From positions 76,660 to 140,659 of the forward strand of contig JAADJD010000044.1 in NCBI GenBank assembly GCA_013150955.1: 64,000 bases of DNA. Reading direction: 5' to 3'. Numbering within the stretch: position 1 is the stretch's first letter; every line of letters starts with the position of its first letter. The notes beneath the pieces are model-generated. The model was not told where the DNA came from, searched no databases, and saw nothing but the letters and a program-made list of their open reading frames with translations. This DNA is from Calditrichota bacterium (GTDB taxonomy: Bacteria > Calditrichota > Calditrichia > RBG-13-44-9 > J042). Shown one piece after another: positions 29,501-35,637 of the stretch. Both the position numbers and the translations under genes were made by a program.

Positions 29501-32500
29501 AAGAATGCCGAGGGACAGCCGGTGCAGGTGGTCCATCCGCAGATGGAGATCTTCTTCCAGGAGACCGATGCCCGCGACTGGAGCGAGGAGATGCTTCAGG
29601 AACGATTGCGGGAAGAAGCCCATCGTTTGTTTGATCTGGAAAAAGGGCCGTTGATGCGGGTGTTTCTCTACCAGCGGGGTGAAACGGAATTTGTCCTGTT
29701 GCTGGTCACGCACCATATCGTTACCGATATGTGGACGCAGGCAATCCTGCTGTATGAGATCGGGCAGTTATATCCTCGCATTCGGGGCGAGGCGGCCGAG
29801 CCGTTCTCTTTGCCCGATGCGCCCAAACAGTACATCGATTTTGTACGCTGGCAGCAGGAAATGCTGGCCGGAAAGGAAGGCGATCGTTTATTTGCTTACT
29901 GGAAGGAGCAGTTGAGTGGGGAGCTACCGATGTTAAATCTGCCCACCGATCGGCCCCGACCCCCGGTGCAAACTTTCCGTGGGGCCCACATGACCATGAA
30001 ATTGTCCCCGGAATTGAGTCAGAAAATGAAGCGCCTGTCGGAGCAAACCGGGGCAACGCCTTACCAGATCCTGCTGGCCGCATTTAAAATTTTACTGCAT
30101 CGGTACAGTCAGCAGGAGGATATTATTGTGGGTACCCCCACGTCCGGGCGGACCCGACCGGAATTCATGCAAACGGTGGGCTATTTTGTCAACCCCATTC
30201 CACTGCGCACACGGATCGATCCTCTGCAGCCATTCACCACCTATTTGCAGCAGGTGCGGCAGACGGTCATTCAGGGACTGGAGCATCAGGATTATCCCTT
30301 CCCCCTGATGGTGGAGAAATTCAATCCCCAGCGCGATCCCAGCCGCAATCCCATCTTTCAGGTAATGTTCATTTTGCAGCGCACCCAGCAGCTGGGGGAT
30401 ATGGATCTGTCGTCGTTTGTGCTGGGGAAGGAAGGGGCCCGGATGAATCTGGGGGGCATTCCGCTCGAATCGCTGGAGCTGGAGCAGCGCATTGCCCCCT
30501 TTGAGTTAACCCTGATGATGGCCGAACAAAATGAGCACCTGCTGGCCGATCTGGTATACAACGTGGATCTGTATCGTCCGGAAACCATCGAACGCATGTT
30601 GAATCATTTCCGGCGGATTCTGGAAGTGGTGAGCGATCAACCGGATACACGGATCAAGGATATATCGCTGTTGACGGATGAGGAACATCGCTGGCTGGTG
30701 CAGGAATTGAACCGAACCGAGGCTCCGTTCCCGAAGGATCAGCCGGTGCATCGCTGGTTTGAATCGGCAGTGGCCAAACACCCCGACCGGGTGGCCATAC
30801 AATTTGAAGATCAACAAATCCCCTACGGCGAATTGAATCGTCGGGCCAATCAACTGGCACATTATCTGCGGGAACAGGGGGTGGGGCCGGAAGTGCTGGT
30901 GGGACTGGCCCTGCCGCGGTCGCCGGATATGATCGTGGCCATGCTGGCGGTGCTGAAGGCAGGTGGGGCGTTTTTACCGCTGGATCCCACATACCCGACC
31001 GAACGGTTGAAATTCATGATTCAGGACGCGGGAATTCGGCTATTGCTGACCCATTCGCAGTTTCTGGATCGTTTTGCAGACGCCGAGGGCGTGACGCCCT
31101 TGCTGCTGGATAGCCAGTGGGATGAGACCATCGCGGGCTACCCTGAAAATAACCCCGACGTTGCTGTGTTTCCCGATAATCTGGCCTACATCATTTACAC
31201 CTCCGGTTCCACCGGGCGGCCCAAAGGGGTGATGCTTGCCCACCGCGGACTGGCCAACACCATTGTTGCCACCATCCAGACCTATGATGTGCAACCGGAT
31301 TCGCGAATTCTGCAATTTGCTTCCTTTAGTTTCGATGCATCGCTGGTGGAGATCTTTCCCACGTTGATTCAGGGGGCAACCCTGTGTCTGATTCCACAGG
31401 AAGCGGTCACTTCGGCGCCGCTGTTGATTCAAAAATTTAAGGATTTGAATATTACCAACGCCATTCTGCCGCCGTCCATGCTCGCTTCCTTGCCGGAGAC
31501 GGCACTGGAGGATGTTCGCGTGCTGGTCAGTGCAGGGGAGGCCTGTCCTCCGGATATGGCCCGTCGGTATTACAAAGGCCGCCGGTTTATTAACGCCTAT
31601 GGGCCAACGGAAAATACGATTTACACCTCCTACTTTGTGGTCGAATCCGAGCCCGCTTCCGCCACGGTGCCCATCGGCAAACCGGTGCAGAATACCCGAT
31701 TTTATGTGCTGGATGAATTCCTGAATCCGGTGCCCGTGGGCGTACCGGGCGAATTGTACATCGGTGGGGTTGGTGTAGCCCGGGGATACCGGAATCGCCC
31801 GGACCTGACTGCGGAACGCTTTTTACCGGATCCATTTGCCGGCGTGGCCGGTGCCCGGATGTACCGGACTGGTGATCTGGTGCGCATGTTGCCCGATGGC
31901 AATGTGGAATTTCTGGGACGGGTGGATCATCAGATCAAGGTGCGGGGCTTTCGCATTGAGCTGGAAGAGATCGAGTCGGTCATGAACGCGCACCCGGATG
32001 TGGAAATTGCCGCGGTGGTGGCCGATACGCGCAGGCAGATTCTGAATGGCTATTATGTGCCCCGGCAGCCACAAAAGGCCGGTTCGGGAGAACTGGAGCT
32101 GTGGCCCTCAGTCGCCGAATTTTTCGTGTACGACGACCTGCTGTACTATGCCATGACCCATGATGATCTACGCAACGAACAGTACCGGGCGGCCTATCGC
32201 AAATATGTGAAGGACAAAGTGGTGCTGGATATTGGCACCGGAAAGGATGCCATTCAGGCCCGGTTCTGTATCGAGGCGGGTGCACGAAAGGTATATGCCA
32301 TCGAATTGCTGGAGGAAAGTTACCGGAAGGCAAAGGCCACCGTGGAGGAACTGGGATTGCAGGACCGGATCATTCTCATCCACGGCGATGCCATGGAAGT
32401 GGAATTGCCTGAGAAGGTGGATGTCATCACCTCCGAAATTGTGGGGGCCATCGGCGGTTCCGAAGCTGCTGCCATCATCTTAAACAATGCCCGTCGTTTC

Positions 32501-33634
32501 TTAAAAGAAGATGGCGTGATGATCCCCATGCGCAGCGTGACCCGGATTGCCCCCGTTCAGTTGCCCGATGATTTCCTGCAGGATCCCCATTTTACCGAGG
32601 TGACCGGTCATTACGTCAAACAGATTTTTGATCAGGTGGGTTACAGGTTTGATCTGCGATTGAGCATAAAGGGATTGAATCCCTCCTACCTGCTCGGCAA
32701 TTCGGATATTTTCGAAGATCTGGACTTTACCGGAGTTGTGGAGCCGGAGTACACCCGGACGGTGCGTTTTGATATTCAACGCGATGGCCGGATGGATGGA
32801 TTCTTGGTCTGGCTAACCCTGTTTACGGATATGGAGCACAAGATCGACATTCTGGAAAACCCGCACAGCTGGTTACCGGTCTATTTTCCCGTGTTTTATC
32901 CGGGCATCGAGGTAAAGAAGGGAGATTGGATCGAAGCCACGGTAACCAGTAAACTGTGTGAGAATGGGATGAATCCGGATTACATCGTGAAGGGTGTAGT
33001 GCACCGTCAGGATGCGGAGGATGTGCCGTTCGAGTACGTGTCGGCCCACTTTGCGCCCGGTTTCCGAACGAATCCCTTTTATCAGAAGTTGTTTGCTGGC
33101 GATGAGATTCCCATTCGCCGAAGCGACGTCCGGCCGCCACTCACGCCGGAATCGCTGAAGGCGCATCTGCGGAAGTATCTGCCGGAGTATATGATTCCGG
33201 CCAATCTGATGGCGCTACCTGAAATGCCTCTGACGCCCAGTGGGAAGATCGATCGCTCGGCTCTTCCGATGCCTGAGCAGACCCGTCAGAAAGGGGCGGC
33301 CATCAAACCGCGTAACGAACTGGAAGAGAAATTGGCTGGCATCTGGAAGGAGGTGCTTCAGCTGGAGGAGGTGGGGGTAACCGACAATTTCTTTGAAATC
33401 GGCGGTCATTCGCTGGGGGCCATTCAGGTGCAAACGCGCATTCAGGAATTGCTGGGGAAGGAGCTTTCGCTGGTGGATATGTTTAAATATCCCACCATCG
33501 AAGCACTGGCCCGGTATTTAAGTGGAGATGCGGGAAGGGAGAGTACGCTGGAAAAAGTGCACGATCGGGCAAGTCGGCGCCGGGATGCCATTGCGCAAAA
33601 GCGGGATCGCTTACGAAGGAAACGGGGACGCTGA
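20552..33634 (+). CDS. Hybrid synthase: FAAL-ACP-KS-AT-DH-psiKR-ER-KR-ACP-C-A(MT)-PCP
   Basis: A 4360-residue starter synthase. FAAL (~8-600; YTSGSTGTPKG) activates a fatty acid as acyl-AMP and loads ACP1 (Ser688). KS (~761-1190) has Cys932, His1067, His1107. AT (~1294-1610) has GHSMGE Ser1384 and VASH at 1484-1487, the [YVW]ASH pattern linked to methylmalonyl-CoA. DH (~1660-1950) has His1694 and Asp1865, with Asn in place of Gly in HxxxGxxxxP. A structural psiKR precedes ER (~2200-2520; HAASGGVGLAAVQIA) and KR (~2544-2735; TGGMGALG, Tyr in NYAAAN); ACP2 uses Ser2863. C (~2925-3375) has HHIVTDM (His3054, His3055, Asp3059). A (~3398-4240) is interrupted between a8 and a9 by a PRMT-like methyltransferase (~3848-4170). 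PCP Ser4287; basic tail. My pocket reading is DAVIVAAIY, no clear substrate. Confidence 0.95.
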   Translation: MKDLGNFFFDLDFEPTNIVDILRWRGEHQADKLAFTFLEDGDKKEVRITYGELDRKARAIAATLQKHNLKGERVLLLYPPGLEYIAGFMGCLYAGAIAVPVYPPDPTRLNRTLPRLEAIVQDADARVALTTGQIMAMMKLIKVQSRFAGSLEKFPIFRKALGVLGSKAQDIGRTEGLERMKWIATDKLGKSIADRWAPTPVDGDTLAYLQYTSGSTGTPKGVMLTHSNLLHNSRLIHYGFGFTRDAIGVIWLPMYHDMGLIGGILQPLAAGLPCILMSPLAFLQWPVRWLKVISRIKDRRVISGGPNFAYELCVRRVSRKQIEELDLSNWVVAFSGAEPVRAETIEKFSRTFAPAGFKKEAFYPCYGLAEATLMVSGGLQKEPPVFLHIKKSALKENRVHVCDSADEDAQTFVGCGRALLDQRIEIVDPETLRKCNEGEIGEIWVSSPSVAQGYWNKPEATQETFQARIADTDEGPFLRTGDLGFLLNGELYVTGRLKDLIIIRGRNHYPQDIEYTVEQAHAAVRAGCVAAFSIEVTGEERLVVVAEARHRKDADYGDVVSAIRQAIAEGHDLQVYAIVLIKPRTIPKTSSGKIRRRATRELYLNGELDVLTEWRVGMPVPETLEELEKKTADTHAPSEATLVQPVSGKRIRVEDIESWLVKKLAEILKTPANTIDIRQPFASYGLDSAQAVSLAGELEEWLGISLPPTLLYDYPTIESLARYLAGQEIRVAADAAVREDEPAETVSQESEPSSKVPDVSREPIAIVGIGARFPGAPNKEAFWELLKNGVDAIREVPRDRWNIDAYYDPNPGVPGKMYTRWGGFVDDVDQFDPQFFGISPREASRIDPQQRLLLEVAWEALEDAGIPREKFAGSRTGVFVGISSNDYARIQLGDETRIDAYSGTGNALSIAANRISYLFDLHGPSVAVDTACSSSLVSLHMAVQALRNGECEMALAGGVNLVLAPDVTINFCQAGVMAPDGRCKTFDERANGYVRGEGAGMVVLKPLSRAVADGDPIYAVILGSAVNSDGRSNGLMAPNQQAQEAVIREALQDAGVSPADIQYVEAHGTGTKLGDPIEVKALGNVLKEGRPQEQKCAIGSVKTNIGHLESAAGIAGVIKTALAIKYRQIPPSIHFEKPNPHIPFDELPLYVQTELGSWPDDSRRLIAGVTSLGFGGTNSHAILAEPPAEARTSRKITHTRKVYLIPLSAQTEAAVEDLVTAYLEELGAGRLNASVHDIAYTASLRRTHHDVRLAIPVTCRQDFREKLEAFRRGEPLPEVALGRRPLGTRKKLAFVFSGQGAQWWAMGQQLLESEPVFREAIEEVDREIQKQAGWSLMQELQADEAHSRMDDINIIQPALFGLQVALARLWQSWGIQPDAVVGHSMGEVAAAYVAGILDLQSAVKIIHHRSRLMKRVSGKGLMAVVELTVEQARERLQAYADRVSIAVQASPGSVVISGEPEAIQEIVQQLEAESIFCRILRVDVASHSPQMDPLRQELIKILADLKPSTENIPFYSTVRAQWLSGDQLNAQYWGDNLREMVRFKEAIEQVASDDIEVFLEISPHPILSGSVQQTVLAIQRTPVVLPSLKREEDELQVILGSLGKLYTLGFPVRWEVFFPEGGNVVSLPTYPWQKDRYWFDMDEETPAARRMTARVEEPIEHPLLGVRRSSPVLSGKQVWEVQLHPTEVAFLQDHRVQNTMVFPAAAYVEMALSAARRLQPENRPILENVTFHRALMLSEQAAARIQLVLSHVNSRQATFQVFSEEGTSRDNGTWMLNSSGMIRFEKTTAAPPAVDLNALRQACTEEVPAGAHFERLRTHGLEYGPAFQGIQNVWRCDGQALAQVEVPPSVNGELKDYFIHPALLDACFQTLSDAIPTAQGDSNGSVLYLPAGIDRIEVYQQPGEQVWSHAVLRSEVSERSGTLRGDITVFSSDGQPVLRIEGMRLQRLGRAMEDNIQDWLYTVRWQDVQDMTENLLPATGKHYLCVGATDRFQSVLKKALTDAQSTVTWVKWGDAFQQLSSGEFVVGGQLQDWQKFMEALTAPEVPSVDAILIFADGLTGAEVPENSRRLLHAVTTFVQALQESPVLRHRPLRIVTRGAVAITPDEAPDPQQAILWGFGNTLLLEHPELGIRLIDVSAGDEAAAAQAVLWDLAATDEEHQVAYRAGKKFVPRLTRLSADAGFKDETEVRGERRILSIPDAENFHLDIPEPGRLDGLEWVPVERPQPAAGQVEIEVRATGLNFRDVMNTLGIYPEGPIPLGAECAGVVTAVGEGVTAVQVGDEVVAIAPDSFARYVLTAEPLVFPKPEGLSFEQAATLPVAFLTAYYTLHYLARLEKGERVLIHAASGGVGLAAVQIARMKGAEIFATAGTEEKREFLKSLGISHVFDSRKLDFAEQILEITEGQGVDVVLNSLSGEGALRSLSVLGTFGRFLEIGKTDIYMNGQLDLYPFRNNLSYFAIDLDRVLRERPELMRQLFEEILDHLKHGRLEPLPFTAFPMPDVVQAFRLMARRQHIGKIVITADGEAVESAESVQKKKEGPLPVSDRAWYLITGGMGALGMEVARWLVDRGARYLMLVGRSSPTEAVHHQLQQWQEQGVTIRVEQVDISRKTAVEALFQKLQQEALPLKGIVHAAGTLADSTITQMTPEQIDRVVLPKVMGAWYLHEYSQRFSLDFFILYSSAASVFGSPGQANYAAANAFMDALAQKRRQQGLPALAINWGPWSQIGLAARPDRAGRLETRGFGAIAPTLGMKAFEKVVQLPHSQVVVAPIQWTQLQQLYRAARIPSIVREFVTPLESRSTEPSAKVKPSVGEGLTRETLAGLSADAQAEQLADFLKSEITRVVGIPSSRLYIDQPLNTLGIDSLMAIELKNTIEARLGVTIPIATLLQGPSIRELVEVIRQQVEPATATVEVPEKAPVEESQEKVFPLSHGQRAMWFQHQLSPESIYNIVYAVRILDRIDIAALKGAIQQVVQRHEALRTTFRKNAEGQPVQVVHPQMEIFFQETDARDWSEEMLQERLREEAHRLFDLEKGPLMRVFLYQRGETEFVLLLVTHHIVTDMWTQAILLYEIGQLYPRIRGEAAEPFSLPDAPKQYIDFVRWQQEMLAGKEGDRLFAYWKEQLSGELPMLNLPTDRPRPPVQTFRGAHMTMKLSPELSQKMKRLSEQTGATPYQILLAAFKILLHRYSQQEDIIVGTPTSGRTRPEFMQTVGYFVNPIPLRTRIDPLQPFTTYLQQVRQTVIQGLEHQDYPFPLMVEKFNPQRDPSRNPIFQVMFILQRTQQLGDMDLSSFVLGKEGARMNLGGIPLESLELEQRIAPFELTLMMAEQNEHLLADLVYNVDLYRPETIERMLNHFRRILEVVSDQPDTRIKDISLLTDEEHRWLVQELNRTEAPFPKDQPVHRWFESAVAKHPDRVAIQFEDQQIPYGELNRRANQLAHYLREQGVGPEVLVGLALPRSPDMIVAMLAVLKAGGAFLPLDPTYPTERLKFMIQDAGIRLLLTHSQFLDRFADAEGVTPLLLDSQWDETIAGYPENNPDVAVFPDNLAYIIYTSGSTGRPKGVMLAHRGLANTIVATIQTYDVQPDSRILQFASFSFDASLVEIFPTLIQGATLCLIPQEAVTSAPLLIQKFKDLNITNAILPPSMLASLPETALEDVRVLVSAGEACPPDMARRYYKGRRFINAYGPTENTIYTSYFVVESEPASATVPIGKPVQNTRFYVLDEFLNPVPVGVPGELYIGGVGVARGYRNRPDLTAERFLPDPFAGVAGARMYRTGDLVRMLPDGNVEFLGRVDHQIKVRGFRIELEEIESVMNAHPDVEIAAVVADTRRQILNGYYVPRQPQKAGSGELELWPSVAEFFVYDDLLYYAMTHDDLRNEQYRAAYRKYVKDKVVLDIGTGKDAIQARFCIEAGARKVYAIELLEESYRKAKATVEELGLQDRIILIHGDAMEVELPEKVDVITSEIVGAIGGSEAAAIILNNARRFLKEDGVMIPMRSVTRIAPVQLPDDFLQDPHFTEVTGHYVKQIFDQVGYRFDLRLSIKGLNPSYLLGNSDIFEDLDFTGVVEPEYTRTVRFDIQRDGRMDGFLVWLTLFTDMEHKIDILENPHSWLPVYFPVFYPGIEVKKGDWIEATVTSKLCENGMNPDYIVKGVVHRQDAEDVPFEYVSAHFAPGFRTNPFYQKLFAGDEIPIRRSDVRPPLTPESLKAHLRKYLPEYMIPANLMALPEMPLTPSGKIDRSALPMPEQTRQKGAAIKPRNELEEKLAGIWKEVLQLEEVGVTDNFFEIGGHSLGAIQVQTRIQELLGKELSLVDMFKYPTIEALARYLSGDAGRESTLEKVHDRASRRRDAIAQKRDRLRRKRGR

Positions 33635-33685
33635 CCACGGCCCGTTGCCCGAGCGATTCGATCCATAAAAATTGAGTGAGGAACA

Positions 33686-35497
33686 ATGAACGGCATCGAT
33701 ACTACCAAATGCAGGGAGCGGACCCGGGAGATTTACGAAGCCATTCCGGGGTACCCCAAACCCCCGTTGATTCCGCTTCCTGAACCCGATGACCTTCGGT
33801 CTCTGGAGGAACTGGGTATTGTGGATACGCCGTTGTCTCGATTCATTGTGCGGGTTGCCCTGCGCCTGAGCGGTTTCCGATCATTTCGCCAGCAATTGCC
33901 GAATCAACTGGAGGGGCTGTTGCGCTGTTTGAATCTGCGGGGCGCGGGATTGTTTGCCCTGGTCAATGCAGCAACGCTGGCACTGGAGGATGATCCGCGC
34001 GCGCTTTCTCCCCTGGAACGTGCCGCCACGTTGATTCTGGCCGCACGTCAGTTCTACCGCGATTTGTGGAGCGGTCGCCTGGAGCCCGATCGTTTCCGGG
34101 ATCACATACTGGAAATGGGGCAATATCCCAATTTCTTCTCCACCTGCTTAACCATCGATCGGCAGGGAGCGCGCCTGTTTAAAAGCCGCTGCACGAATTT
34201 GATCACGGTCATTGTGAGAGGCCAATATTTCCTTTTGAATGTGGGGGACATTCAGAACGATCCACCGGTTGAGGCCCTGGTGGCCGCTTTGCAGGACATC
34301 GTTCAACGGGTGCAGGATGTGTCCAGAACCCGGCGGGAGGCATCGCCCGGCATATTGACCGGGGTCAAGCACGTCACGCAGATGAAGATTTTTCGTCAGT
34401 TTTTGCAGGAGCCGGTGAATCGGGAATCGTTCCAGAAAATTCGCCACAGTTTTTTAACCCTGTGCCTGGATCTGGATGACCATCCCGCGGACGACGCCGA
34501 AGCCGCGCGTCTGGCGCACTCGGCCAATCATCATAATCGCTGGTACCATGCCAGTGTTCAGCTGGTGGTCTTTGGCAATGCAAAAGTCGGGGTGATTTGC
34601 AATTTTAACACCTACGTGGATGGCAATCCCATGATGCGCTTTGGTGCGGAGATTCAGGAACGCGCCTGCCGGGTACCCGTTCGCAAAGGCCGGTCGTCCA
34701 CGGCTTCGAAAACCCTGGCCGTGGAACCGTTGTCCTGGGTGGTGAAAGACGAGTGGCGACGCCTGGCCGAAAAAGACGTGCAGTGGGTAACGGATTACCA
34801 GCCGGCCACTTTTGTCATCGATGGGATTGGGCAGCAGACGTTTCTCTCGCATCAGTTGCGACCGGTGCCGGTGTTTGTGATTGCTTTGCAAATGGCGGTA
34901 CAGCGGTTGCTGGGTCACCCGGTGAACATTTCCCAGTACCTCACCATGTCCCGGTATCGCTGCATGGATCTGGCCATTGCGCTGGTGTCTACCCCGGAAG
35001 TCAATCGGTTGGTGCAACAATTGCTGCAGGGAGTGGATCGGAAAGAAACCATCATGCCCCTGCTGCAGGAAGCCATTCGATCCCAGGAACTGGCTGCGCG
35101 GGAGGCCCGCAAGTATCTGTCGCTGCAGAAAATGCTGTCCCTGTTTTTATTAACCCGAACGCCCTGGCAACGCCTGTACGTGATGGGAATTGCCTCAGTA
35201 ACGGTGCTGATGTTGCGTTTGCTGGGACTGCACAGGCCACGACTTTCGGAGGTGGTGCTGTCCCATCCAATTATTTATCCCCAGGTGCCAATCATCGGGC
35301 GTCCGGGAATTCGGTTGCCCTATGTGCGTTACTTTGGGGTGCATTACCAGATCATGAAAGATCGCATTGTGCTGACCCTGATGCCGGGGATTCGCTGGTC
35401 AATTCCCAATCGCCGGCTGGTAGAAATGTTGCGCCAGAGCCTGGAGGACATCCGGGCGTTGCTGATTCCGGAGCGGACGCAGCAGCTGGCCCATTAA
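33686..35497 (+). CDS. Carnitine/choline acyltransferase-like protein lacking the catalytic His
   Basis: A 603-residue stand-alone protein between two synthase genes. The fold assignment rests on HNRWYHASVQLVVFGNAKVG, matching the GGNRWxDKxxxxIVxxxG block before the active site, and on LRPVPVFVIALQMAVQRLLG followed by YLTMSRYRCMDLA, matching the SPDAFVQLALQLA ... EGRTETVRS region of carnitine acyltransferases. At the position of the catalytic His (EHSWAD in the family) this protein has FNTYVD, so Asn308 replaces His. A hydrophobic segment near residues 490-515 could be buried or membrane-touching. It may be a catalytically changed acyl-transfer or release/loading protein for the assembly line, or a non-catalytic binder. 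Start has gagga upstream. Family confidence is moderate; role is unknown. Confidence 0.6.
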   Translation: MNGIDTTKCRERTREIYEAIPGYPKPPLIPLPEPDDLRSLEELGIVDTPLSRFIVRVALRLSGFRSFRQQLPNQLEGLLRCLNLRGAGLFALVNAATLALEDDPRALSPLERAATLILAARQFYRDLWSGRLEPDRFRDHILEMGQYPNFFSTCLTIDRQGARLFKSRCTNLITVIVRGQYFLLNVGDIQNDPPVEALVAALQDIVQRVQDVSRTRREASPGILTGVKHVTQMKIFRQFLQEPVNRESFQKIRHSFLTLCLDLDDHPADDAEAARLAHSANHHNRWYHASVQLVVFGNAKVGVICNFNTYVDGNPMMRFGAEIQERACRVPVRKGRSSTASKTLAVEPLSWVVKDEWRRLAEKDVQWVTDYQPATFVIDGIGQQTFLSHQLRPVPVFVIALQMAVQRLLGHPVNISQYLTMSRYRCMDLAIALVSTPEVNRLVQQLLQGVDRKETIMPLLQEAIRSQELAAREARKYLSLQKMLSLFLLTRTPWQRLYVMGIASVTVLMLRLLGLHRPRLSEVVLSHPIIYPQVPIIGRPGIRLPYVRYFGVHYQIMKDRIVLTLMPGIRWSIPNRRLVEMLRQSLEDIRALLIPERTQQLAH

Positions 35498-35637
35498 GGT
35501 TCCAAGTGGAGAGATTGATAAATGGGTCACCTTTGAAACCGATGGCAGCATTTATTTTAATCCATTGCCGGTGCCAGAGAATGGTCTGGCATCGCTTCGG
35601 TCAATGAAATTTCCACCATTAAAATGGGGGGCCAAAG

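Noticed and set aside
32090-33060. Methyltransferase as a separate gene
   Set aside because: The reading frame is continuous with A-domain motifs on both sides (a8 before; a9 and a10 after), so it is an inserted domain.
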